A DNA stretch of 64,000 nucleotides. Origin: Actinomycetota bacterium. GTDB lineage: Bacteria; Actinomycetota; Thermoleophilia; Gaiellales; Gaiellaceae. The DNA lies in assembly GCA_003161615.1 (NCBI GenBank), contig PMOB01000014.1:1-64000 (forward strand), written 5' to 3'. A program made the position numbers and the translations under genes. Below are positions 15,597 to 22,720 of this stretch, in pieces. The notes below the pieces were generated by a model. The model saw nothing but the letters and a program-made list of their open reading frames with translations. It searched no databases and had not been told where the DNA came from. Numbering within the stretch: position 1 is the stretch's first letter; each line of letters begins with the position of its first letter.

Positions 15597-16751
15597 CTAG
15601 ATCTCCGCGAGCGCGGCGAGCAGCCGGTCGACCTCGCCCGGCGTGTTGTAGTGGACGAAGCCCGCGCGCACCGCGCCGTCCGGCTGCAGCCCGAGCCGCT
15701 CCATCCCTTCGACGGCGTAGTAGTCGCCGTCCCAGACCGCGATGCCGCGCTCGGCTAGGCGCTCCGCCGTCGCGCGCGGCGTCTCTCCCTCGACTCTGAA
15801 GGCGAAGGTCGGCACTCGGCCGTCCATCGTCGGCAGTCCGAAGAGCGTGCAGCGGTCCGGCAAGCCCTCGAGGAAGCGCTGCCCGAGCCCGCGTTCGTGC
15901 GCCCGGATCGCGTCCCAGCCGAGCTCCTCGACGTGCTCGACCGCCGCGACGAAGCCTGCGAGGAGCTCGTGCGCGAGGGTCCCCGTCTCGAAGCGGCGGC
16001 CGACCGGCTCGTCCGCAGCGGGTCGCACCTTGTACGGCCGCCACGAGCGCAGCAGCTCCTCCCGGCCGAAGGCGATGCCGAGATGGGGCCCGAAGAACTT
16101 GTACGGCGAGCAGAGGAGGACGTCGACGCCGAGAGCCGTCACGTCGATCGGGCCGTGCGGCGCGAAGTGGACGGCGTCCGCCCAGGCGAGCGCGCCGGCG
16201 GCGTGCGCGAGATCGACGATCTGCGCTGCGTCGGTCAGCGTGCCGAAGGCGTTCGACGCGAGCGGGAAGGCGACGACGCGCGTCCGGTCGCTCAACTTCC
16301 GTTCGAGGTCGGCGAGGTCGAGGCTCGTGTCGTCGCCGATCTCCACGAAGCCGACGCGCAGATCGCGATCCGCGGCGATCTCGAGCCACGGCGAGACGTT
16401 GGCGTCGTGGTCGAGGCGCGTGACGAGGATCTCGTCGCCCGCCTGCAGCGTCCGCGTGAGCGCGCGCGTGAGCGCGAAGTTGAGCGTCGTCATGTTGGGG
16501 CCGAAGGCGATCTCCTCCGGCCGGCAGTGGAGAAAGCGCGCGGCGGTGTCGTGCGCCCGCTCGACGAGCTCGTCGCTCCGGCGGCTCGCCTCGAACGCGC
16601 CGCCGAGGTTCGCGTTCGAGTCGCGGAGATAGCCGGCGATCGTCTCGATCACCGAGTCCGGGCACTGCGTTCCGCCCGGCCCATCGAAGCAGGCGATGCC
16701 CGAGGAAAGCGCCGGAAAGCGCGCGCGGATCGCGTCGACGTCGAAGCTCAT
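15597..16751 (-). CDS. Class V aminotransferase / cysteine desulfurase-like protein
   Basis: 384 residues. PLP fold type I: NMTTLNFALTRAL, LDHDANVSPW, AWADAVHFAPHGPIDV, and the Schiff-base lysine in SPYKFFGPHLG. The shape (FDGPGGTQCPDSV near the N-terminus) fits the VC1184 subfamily of cysteine desulfurase-like proteins rather than IscS or SufS; the conserved catalytic Cys loop of true desulfurases is not obvious. Last gene of a three-gene operon with OsmC-like and ClpS, start overlapping the clpS stop as ATGA. Confidence 0.82.
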   Translation of the reverse strand: MSFDVDAIRARFPALSSGIACFDGPGGTQCPDSVIETIAGYLRDSNANLGGAFEASRRSDELVERAHDTAARFLHCRPEEIAFGPNMTTLNFALTRALTRTLQAGDEILVTRLDHDANVSPWLEIAADRDLRVGFVEIGDDTSLDLADLERKLSDRTRVVAFPLASNAFGTLTDAAQIVDLAHAAGALAWADAVHFAPHGPIDVTALGVDVLLCSPYKFFGPHLGIAFGREELLRSWRPYKVRPAADEPVGRRFETGTLAHELLAGFVAAVEHVEELGWDAIRAHERGLGQRFLEGLPDRCTLFGLPTMDGRVPTFAFRVEGETPRATAERLAERGIAVWDGDYYAVEGMERLGLQPDGAVRAGFVHYNTPGEVDRLLAALAEI

Positions 16752-17041
16752 CCCTGCTCCAGCGGAGCGAGCGTCAAGCCGTGCTCTCCGAGCTGTTCCC
16801 AGTAGAGCTCCGCCTGCTCGCGCAGGCCCGACCAGACGATCGCCTGTCCCGTGCTGTGGATTCGCTCGGCGAGCTTCATCCCGCCGTCATAGGAGACGCC
16901 CGGGATGACGCTCGAAAGCGCGAAGGCGACTCCCTGGAATGTGTTGTGACTGTCGTTGAGGACGATCACGTGCCACGGCCTGCCGAGGCCGGTGCCCTCG
17001 CCGCGGTCGAGCCGTTCCCGCGGCGGCGTCAGTGTGCTCAC
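16748..17041 (-). CDS. clpS: ATP-dependent Clp protease adaptor ClpS
   Basis: 97 residues from GTG. The core is unmistakable: PWHVIVLNDSHNTF, then a helix ending GMKLAERIHSTGQAIVW, which forms the pocket for N-degron residues and docks on the Clp ATPase N domain. The usual position of the DDxxT and H residues is occupied by LNDSHNTF and the IHSTG segment. Both ends overlap neighbours (GTGA with the OsmC-like gene, ATGA with the aminotransferase), so all three are likely translated together. Confidence 0.9.
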   Translation of the reverse strand: MSTLTPPRERLDRGEGTGLGRPWHVIVLNDSHNTFQGVAFALSSVIPGVSYDGGMKLAERIHSTGQAIVWSGLREQAELYWEQLGEHGLTLAPLEQG

Positions 17042-17454
17042 GCGACGGGACGGCCGTTGACCGTCCAGCCGTACCGCGGCTTGGCGGTGAGGGACGCGCC
17101 GACGAAGCAGTCCCGCTCGGCCCTTGCGAGCAGCTCCGCGAGCTCCTCCGGTCCCGGCTCCGGCTCGATCTCCACGGCAAGGTCGACTTCGGCCTCGACG
17201 ACGGCGTAGCGCTCGTCGGACTCGCGCTTCGTGACGAGCGCGCGGCCCGAGCCGGACGCAACGCGCACCTCGAAACGAGCGCGATCGGCGTGATAGCGGA
17301 GGCTCTTGAGCGAGCAGCGGGCGAGCGCCGCGAGCAGGAGATGCTCGGGCGTCCACTCCGGCGGCAGCTCGAGACGGACGCCGTTCTCGTCCCTGAGCTC
17401 GCCGGACGGCGTGAGGTCGACGGCAAAGCGGAGCTCGCGGGCGGGACCGGGCAT
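17038..17454 (-). CDS. OsmC-family peroxiredoxin-like protein
   Basis: 138 residues. OsmC/Ohr fold with the first reactive Cys in LLAALARCSLKSL and the second in AERDCFVGASL, the spacing used for organic hydroperoxide reduction. Also visible is the N-terminal strand pattern before PEWTPEHLLL. First gene of the OsmC-ClpS-aminotransferase operon. It could instead be an OsmC member with another thiol function; both Cys are present, so peroxidase activity is plausible. Confidence 0.85.
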   Translation of the reverse strand: MPGPARELRFAVDLTPSGELRDENGVRLELPPEWTPEHLLLAALARCSLKSLRYHADRARFEVRVASGSGRALVTKRESDERYAVVEAEVDLAVEIEPEPGPEELAELLARAERDCFVGASLTAKPRYGWTVNGRPVA

Positions 17455-17503
17455 GCCGGGATCGTCTCAGATGCCGTCCGGGGCGGCTCGTACGCTGCGG
17501 TTC

Positions 17504-17701
17504 GTGCGTCGCTTGCGCACTCTGTCGGAGGCTGAGTGCTATGTCCGCTGTTACGGCGGCTGGGACCCGACGGTCACGATCGTCCGGCTCGAGCCTCGGC
17601 GCCCGCGCTACGACCTCGCGGTCACGGGCGAGCATCTGCGGCGCGAGTTCGAGGCGCGCATCGACGCGCGTCCGGACGAGGCCCAGCCCGAAGCTGCTTG
17701 A
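17504..17701 (+). CDS. Small hypothetical protein upstream of the uracil-DNA glycosylase
   Basis: 65 residues from a GTG (VRRLRTLSEAECYVRCYGGWD). It ends in TGA overlapping the TTG start of the glycosylase, an arrangement that supports a real, coupled gene. Two cysteines lie in ECYVRC; a WDPTVTIVRLE stretch follows. I know no function. Small upstream partners of this type occur with Mug genes in related actinobacteria only as inference from the coupling. Confidence 0.55.
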   Translation: MRRLRTLSEAECYVRCYGGWDPTVTIVRLEPRRPRYDLAVTGEHLRREFEARIDARPDEAQPEAA

Positions 17702-18204
17702 CGACGAGCGACGTCCCCGACGTCCTCGGGCCCGACCTCCGCGTGGTCTTCGTCGGGATCAACCCGGGGCGCGTCTCCGCCGCGGCCCACGCCCACTTCG
17801 CCAACCCGCGCAACGACTTCTGGCGCCTCCTCCACGCGGCCGGGTTCACGTCCCGCCTCTACGAGCCCGAGGAGCAGTTCGCTCTGCTCGAGGAGGGAAT
17901 CGGGGTGACGAACGCGGCGCAGCGCACGACTCCCGGTTCGGGCGATCTCCGCCGCGCCGACTTCGCCGGCTCCGCCGAGCGGCTGGAGGGGATCGCGCGC
18001 GAGCTGCGGCCCGGCTGGCTCGGTTTCGTCGGCAAAGAGGCCTACCGCGGCGCTTTCGGCGAGCGGCCCGAGCTCGGCCTCCAGGAGAGCCGGCTCGCTG
18101 CGACCCGTCTCTTCGTCCTGCCATCGACTTCGCCTGCGAACGCGGCGGTGCCGTGGGAGGAGCGGCTGCGCTGGTTCAGGTCGCTGGCCGGCGCGTCACG
18201 TTGA
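17698..18204 (+). CDS. mug: G/U mismatch-specific uracil-DNA glycosylase
   Basis: 168 residues from TTG, overlapping the previous stop. TDG/Mug family signature: VFVGINPGRVSA (GINPG motif with catalytic Asn), HFANPRNDFWRLL, and PSTSPANA near the C-terminus. It removes uracil or thymine from G:U/G:T mispairs in DNA. The gene runs 29 bases into the convergent P450 gene. Length and motif order match the standard family well, so the call is firm. Confidence 0.9.
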   Translation: MTTSDVPDVLGPDLRVVFVGINPGRVSAAAHAHFANPRNDFWRLLHAAGFTSRLYEPEEQFALLEEGIGVTNAAQRTTPGSGDLRRADFAGSAERLEGIARELRPGWLGFVGKEAYRGAFGERPELGLQESRLAATRLFVLPSTSPANAAVPWEERLRWFRSLAGASR

Positions 18205-19321
18205 CGCGGACGCCGTCCCCGAGCTGCCGCCGTCCCCGCGCCGCGACGTCGACCGCTGCGAAGGAGAGCTCCCACTCCCGCGCGACCGTTTCGAGCAGCG
18301 CGGTGAGGCTGCGTAGCGCGATCGCCTCGCCGAGGCAGCGGCGGTCGCCGATCCCGAACGCGGTGTAGGAGAAGCGGTGCTCGGCGGTGCGGCCGTCGAG
18401 CCAGCGCTCGGGGAGGAATCGCTCCGGCTCGGAGAAGACCGCGGCGTCGCGGTGCAGCGCTCCGACGTGCACGACGACGAGCGAGCCCGTGGGCACCGGC
18501 TCGCCGCCGACGCTCGTGTCCTCGGTTGCGACGCGGACGATGAGTGGATTCGTGGGATGAAGCCGCGTCACCTCGCGGACGAACGCCTCGCGGTCTGCGG
18601 CCTCGGGCTCGGTGCCGAGGCGGAAGAGCGTCCAGCCGCTCTCCTGCACGAGCGGCCCGATCGCGCCGAGGAGCAGCTCGCCGGCGAGCGCCTGCCGCTC
18701 GCGCGGCGCGAGATCCACGACGGCACTCAGCTCCGACGGCCGACTGAGGTCGGCGTTCGCGAGGAGGCTCTTCACGACGACCGAGAGCCGCGCGAGCATG
18801 AGCGGGCGCGAGACTCGCGGCACGGCGAACCGCGGCAGCACCCGCGGTGCCTGGCCGGCCCAGCGGACGACGGCGGCCAGCTGGTTGAACTCGTCTTCCG
18901 AGAGGTCGCTTGCGAAGGCGCCGCGGACGACCGCGCGCGCGCCGCGCACGCGCAACCACGGCATGAGGGGGAACGACTCGCCGTCCTCCCACTCCACCGG
19001 CGCGCCGAGCACGGCGGCCACCTCCTCGGCGCGGTCCGCGCCCATCCCTTTCGACAGCTCCCGCCGCAGCTGCGCGATGCCCTCGCCCGGCGGCGCAACC
19101 GCGCGCCTGCCAAGCGGGATCGCCTGTGAGCGCGGCTTCGCGAGCTCGCCCGCCCGCTCGACGAGCACCTCCCGCGCGCCGTCGGGGCTGCTGACGAGCA
19201 GCAGCCGCCGCCGGCCGGCGCGCACCCAGACGAGCCCGCCGAGCGCCGCCGCTCCGAGCAGCGCCTGCTCGGGATCCCGCCGCAGTTCCGCGACCCCGGG
19301 CGCCGCCTCCGGGACCGGCAT
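18176..19321 (-). CDS. Cytochrome P450 lacking the usual I-helix acid-alcohol pair
   Basis: 381 residues. The heme-thiolate loop FGIGDRRCLG (FxxGxRxCxG) and K-helix EVTRLHP (ExxR) are intact. The I-helix reads LLLGAIGPLVQES, without the (A/G)Gx(D/E)T oxygen-activating motif, replaced by Pro-Leu. This could mean a peroxide-using enzyme or a modified oxygen site. It overlaps the NAD synthetase stop as ATGA and is thus coupled to it. No ferredoxin or reductase gene lies adjacent. Substrate unknown. Confidence 0.85.
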   Translation of the reverse strand: MPVPEAAPGVAELRRDPEQALLGAAALGGLVWVRAGRRRLLLVSSPDGAREVLVERAGELAKPRSQAIPLGRRAVAPPGEGIAQLRRELSKGMGADRAEEVAAVLGAPVEWEDGESFPLMPWLRVRGARAVVRGAFASDLSEDEFNQLAAVVRWAGQAPRVLPRFAVPRVSRPLMLARLSVVVKSLLANADLSRPSELSAVVDLAPRERQALAGELLLGAIGPLVQESGWTLFRLGTEPEAADREAFVREVTRLHPTNPLIVRVATEDTSVGGEPVPTGSLVVVHVGALHRDAAVFSEPERFLPERWLDGRTAEHRFSYTAFGIGDRRCLGEAIALRSLTALLETVAREWELSFAAVDVAARGRRQLGDGVRVNVTRRPAT

Positions 19322-20922
19322 CAGCTCCGCCAGCGGTTCGTGATCGGCGTGCGCCGGTCGCGCCCGAACGCCTTGGGGCGCAGCCGCACGCCCGGCGGCG
19401 CCTGGCGCCGCTTGTACTCGGAGCGGTCGATCAGCGCCACCGCCCGCTCGACGACGTCCGGGTCGAAGCCGTCCGCGCTCAACTCCTCGAGCGTCCGGTC
19501 ATCCTCGACATACGCCTCGAGGACGCGGTCGAGCTCGGAGTAGGGCGGGAGGGAGTCCTCGTCGAGCTGGCCTTCGCGGAGCTCGGCGGTCGGCGGCCGG
19601 TCGATCGTGGACTGTGGGATCAGCTCGCGACCTGCGCGCTCGTTCAGATGGTGTGCCAGCCGGAACACGTCCGTCTTGAACACGTCCTTGAGCAGCGCGA
19701 AGCCGCCGGCCATGTCGCCGTAAAGCGTCGCGTAGCCGACCGAGAGCTCCGACTTGTTTCCGGTCGTGACCACGAGCCAGCCGAACTTGTTCGACAAAGC
19801 CATCAGCAACGTCCCGCGCACGCGAGCCTGGAGGTTCTCCTCCGTGAGATCCGGCTCGCGCCCGGCGAAAGAGGAGGCAAGGACATCGGTCGCCGCCTCG
19901 ACGACCGGCTCGATCGCGAGCTCGCGGAAATCGCAACCGAGGTTCTCGGCGAGCCGGCGCGCGTCCTCCCGCGTCTCATGCGACGAGTAGCGCGACGGCA
20001 TCGAGACGCAGTGGACCCGGTCCGCCCCGAGCGCTTCGACCGCGAGCGCAGCGGTCAACGCGGAGTCGATGCCGCCGGAGACGGAGACGACAACGTCGCC
20101 GAAGCCGTTCTTCGCCACGTAGTCGCGGAGGCCGAGGACGAGGGCTTGCCTCATCTCCTCGAGGTCGTCCTCGAGTGGCGCGAGCGTCATCGTCTCCGGC
20201 TGCTCGAGGTCGACGACGAGGAGAACTTCCTCGAAGCCGGGCGCGCGTGCGAGCACGGTGCCGTCCTTGGCGATCACGAGCGAATGGCCGTCGAAGACGA
20301 GCTCGTCCTGCCCGCCGACCGCGTTACAGAGCGCGACCCGGACGCCGCTCTCCCGCGCTCGCGCGGAGAAGATCGCCTCGCGCTCCTGCGCGCGGCCGAT
20401 GTGGAACGGCGAGGCGGAGAGATTGACGACGAGCTCTGCTCCCGCTGCGGCGAGCTCGGTGGTGGGCGGCCCGGGAATCCACATGTCCTCGCAGATCGTG
20501 ACCCCGACCGTCGAGCCCGCGACATCGACGAGCGCGAGCTCGGTGCCCGAGGCGAAGTAGCGCTTCTCGTCGAAGACGCCGTAGTTCGGGAGATGCCGCT
20601 TCTTCGCCCAGCCGGTCACCGCTCCGTCGGCGCAGATCGCGCACGCGTTGTAGAGCTCGCCCTCGTCGAGGAGCGGCGCGCCGACGAGCGCAACGATGCC
20701 GGTCACCTCGCGCGCGATCGCCTCGACACACTCGCGCGCGGCGCGCACGAAGCCGGGCCGCAGGAGCAGATCCTCCGGCGGATAGCCCGTCACCACGAGC
20801 TCGGGGAGGACGACGAGATCGGCGCCGGCCTCGCGCGCCTCCCGGATCCTCTGCAGGATCAAAGCGCGGTTCCCGTCGAGGTCGCCCACGACCGGATCGA
20901 CCTGGGCAAGCGCCAGTCTCAT
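19321..20922 (-). CDS. nadE: Glutamine-dependent NAD+ synthetase
   Basis: 533 residues, two domains. The N-terminal nitrilase-type glutaminase (1 to about 255) has the catalytic Glu in LVVLPELVVTGYP, Lys in GWAKKRHLPNYGV and Cys in VTICEDMW. The C-terminal synthetase (about 275-533) has the P-loop VVSVSGGIDSAL, TTGNKSELSVGYAT and the PPTAEL region. It produces NAD+ from nicotinate adenine dinucleotide, ATP and glutamine-derived ammonia, the final step of NAD synthesis. Its start is head to head with the MFS gene. Confidence 0.96.
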   Translation of the reverse strand: MRLALAQVDPVVGDLDGNRALILQRIREAREAGADLVVLPELVVTGYPPEDLLLRPGFVRAARECVEAIAREVTGIVALVGAPLLDEGELYNACAICADGAVTGWAKKRHLPNYGVFDEKRYFASGTELALVDVAGSTVGVTICEDMWIPGPPTTELAAAGAELVVNLSASPFHIGRAQEREAIFSARARESGVRVALCNAVGGQDELVFDGHSLVIAKDGTVLARAPGFEEVLLVVDLEQPETMTLAPLEDDLEEMRQALVLGLRDYVAKNGFGDVVVSVSGGIDSALTAALAVEALGADRVHCVSMPSRYSSHETREDARRLAENLGCDFRELAIEPVVEAATDVLASSFAGREPDLTEENLQARVRGTLLMALSNKFGWLVVTTGNKSELSVGYATLYGDMAGGFALLKDVFKTDVFRLAHHLNERAGRELIPQSTIDRPPTAELREGQLDEDSLPPYSELDRVLEAYVEDDRTLEELSADGFDPDVVERAVALIDRSEYKRRQAPPGVRLRPKAFGRDRRTPITNRWRS

Positions 20923-20962
20923 GGTTTTAGCCTACCAGGCGAAAACTAACGGCGTGTCTAGA

Positions 20963-22420
20963 GTGAAGCGGGTGAGAGTTCGCATTCTGGCGATCCTGGT
21001 CGCCGAGGAGAACCGCAAGTGGTGGACGCTCCTGGCCGTCTCGTTCGGCCTGTTCATGATCATGCTCGACAACACCGTCGTGAACGTGGCGCTGCCGACG
21101 ATGGAGAAGGACCTCCATGTCACGCTCGCATCTCTCGAGTGGGTCGTGGTCGCGTACGCGCTGACCTTCGCCTCCCTGATGATCACCGGCGGCAAGCTCG
21201 CGGACATGTTCGGCCGGAGACGCATCTTCATGGCCGGGCTCGTGATCTTCACGCTGTCCTCGCTCGCCTGCGGCCTGTCCTCGACGATCGACACCCTGAT
21301 CGCCGCGCGCGCGGTGCAGGGCGCCGGTGCCGCGCTGATGAACCCGGCGACGCTCTCCATCGTCGTTGCGACGTTCCCGCCGAAGCAGCGCGGCCAGGCG
21401 ATCGGGATCTGGGCAGGCGTCTCGGCGCTCGCGCTGGCGATCGGCCCGCTCATCGGCGGCCTGATCACCCAGAACATCAACTGGAACTGGATCTTCTTCA
21501 TCAACGTCCCGATCGGCGCGCTCGGCTTGGTCGTCTCGCGCCTCGTGATCCGCGAGTCGCGCGACACGTCGCACGAGCAGAGCATCGACCTGCCCGGGTT
21601 GCTCACCTCCATCGGCTTCCTCTTCTCGCTGAGCTATGCGCTCATCGAGGGGAACAGGCACGGCTGGACGTCGCCGGAGATCCTCGGTCTGTTCGCGGCC
21701 GCGGCCGTCTTCCTCGTCGTGTTCCTCCTTCTCGAGGCCCGGCAGCGGCTGCCGATGCTCGACCTGCCACTGTTCCGGATCGGCGCTTTTACGGGCGCGA
21801 ACCTCGTCGCGATGCTCGTCTCGCTCGCGATGTTCGGCGTTTTCTTCTTCGTCTCGCTCTACGTCCAGAACATCCTCGGCTACTCGGCGACGCAGGCCGG
21901 CGCAATCTTCCTACCGATGACGGTGCTCATCATTCTCATCGCTCCGATCGCCGGACGTTTCTCCGACCGCGTTGGCTCGCGGTGGCTGATGGGCGGCGGG
22001 ATGACGCTGCTCGGCGTCTCGCTCCTGCTCTACCAGCGCGTCGGTCTCCACTCGAACTTCTGGACGCTGCTGCCGGCACTTCTCCTCGGTGGGCTGGGGA
22101 TGGCGCTGACGATGTCGCCGATGACGTCGGCGGCGATGGGCGCGGTTCCGGTGGACAAAGCCGGCGTGGGCTCGGGCGTCCTCAACAGCTTCCGCCAGGT
22201 CGGCGGCTCGCTCGGGATCGCGGTCATGGGGGCGATCCTCGCGTCCTACATCCACCACCCACTCCACACGCTCGGCGCTGCGCAGGACTACGTCAACGGG
22301 CTCCACGCCGCTCTTGCGGTGAGCGCGGCCATCAGCTTCGGCGCCGCGATCGTCGCGGTGGTCTTGGTACGAACGCGCCCCGACGTCGAGCGGGCGCACA
22401 TCGCAGAAGTCGCGGCGTAG
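20963..22420 (+). CDS. MFS drug:proton antiporter, DHA2 family (EmrB/QacA type)
   Basis: 485 residues with 14 predicted transmembrane segments. Signatures: FMIMLDNTVVNVALP (family motif D1 at the first helix), WVVVAYALTFASLMI, GKLADMFGRRRIF (motif A), RAVQGAGAALMNP. It likely exports toxic organics in exchange for protons. Start uncertain: GTGs at 20954, 20963 and 20972 and a first ATG at 20921 overlapping the nadE start are all in frame; 20963 precedes the arginine-rich N-terminus. A stem-loop with short T-run follows. The regulator is not adjacent on the same strand. Confidence 0.88.
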   Translation: MKRVRVRILAILVAEENRKWWTLLAVSFGLFMIMLDNTVVNVALPTMEKDLHVTLASLEWVVVAYALTFASLMITGGKLADMFGRRRIFMAGLVIFTLSSLACGLSSTIDTLIAARAVQGAGAALMNPATLSIVVATFPPKQRGQAIGIWAGVSALALAIGPLIGGLITQNINWNWIFFINVPIGALGLVVSRLVIRESRDTSHEQSIDLPGLLTSIGFLFSLSYALIEGNRHGWTSPEILGLFAAAAVFLVVFLLLEARQRLPMLDLPLFRIGAFTGANLVAMLVSLAMFGVFFFVSLYVQNILGYSATQAGAIFLPMTVLIILIAPIAGRFSDRVGSRWLMGGGMTLLGVSLLLYQRVGLHSNFWTLLPALLLGGLGMALTMSPMTSAAMGAVPVDKAGVGSGVLNSFRQVGGSLGIAVMGAILASYIHHPLHTLGAAQDYVNGLHAALAVSAAISFGAAIVAVVLVRTRPDVERAHIAEVAA

Positions 22421-22423
22421 TAA

Positions 22424-22586
22424 GTAAAGAAAAGGCCCCGGCTGCGGCTCCGGGGCCTTTCCATGAGGTGCGCCCTTCAAGTGGCTCCGGGGGCGGGTCT
22501 GCGGCGATCCCGACTCCCGTACACCGCCAGAAGTGCTGGCGCACCCCCTGCAAGCCTCGGCCTGGCGTCCGGCCCGGTTGCAAGGT
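22424..22586 (-). ncRNA. Candidate structured small RNA
   Basis: About 160 nt bounded by a consensus promoter and an intrinsic terminator on the minus strand, in a 300-base gap with no gene. Three hairpins are visible: I (22546-22585) with arms CCUUGCAA/UUGCAGGG; II (22467-22545) closed by GGUGCGCC/GGCGCACC with a nested CUUC-UGG/CCA-CUU-GAAG; III, the terminator. It has no clear reading frame. It does not carry the GGAAG/GCAGC core of SRP RNA, nor tRNA or tmRNA ends. Family not recognised. Also opposite strand to the MFS gene's end, so it might be antisense-acting there. Confidence 0.6.
22431..22460 (-). terminator. Intrinsic terminator, best on the minus strand
   Basis: Arms AAAGGCCCCGG (22431-22441) and CCGGGGCCTTT (22450-22460), 11 bp, perfect, with an 8-base loop. 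On the minus strand it is followed by TTTTCTTTACTTAC, a good U-tract; on the plus strand only TTT, though it may also stop the MFS transcript. Confidence 0.8.
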
Positions 22587-22592
22587 GAGCTC

Positions 22593-22621
22593 ACTATAGG
22601 ACGTGAAGGCCAACCCGTCAA
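22593..22621 (-). promoter_or_regulatory. Consensus sigma-70 promoter for the sRNA
   Basis: Minus strand TTGACG (22616-22621), 17-base spacer, TATAGT (22593-22598). This is the strongest housekeeping-type promoter seen in the window; the start would be the A at about 22586. Confidence 0.75.
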
Positions 22622-22691
22622 GTAGCTCGGTCAAGTGATTCTGGGGCTTGCGCGGTTGACCGCCTTTTCCCATGAACACGCCCAAAAGAGG

Positions 22692-22710
22692 GATGTCCGG
22701 CCTGGACATC
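22692..22710. promoter_or_regulatory. Perfect palindrome upstream of the XRE-TPR regulator
   Basis: GATGTCC-GGCCT-GGACATC, 7-bp arms around a 5-base centre, ending 10 bases before the first ATG of the regulator and about 70 bases from the sRNA promoter. Its position suits autoregulation by the dimeric HTH protein; binding is inference. Confidence 0.6.
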
Positions 22711-22720
22711 TTGCGTTTGG

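Noticed and set aside
22467-22545. A possible selC (tRNA-Sec) gene: 8-bp stem GGTGCGCC/GGCGCACC and a CTTCAAG loop carrying UCA on the plus strand.
   Set aside because: There is no T-arm (GTTCGA-like) before the 3' stem and the CTTCAAG directly follows the first arm, not in an anticodon stem-loop. The stem is better explained as hairpin II of the minus-strand sRNA.
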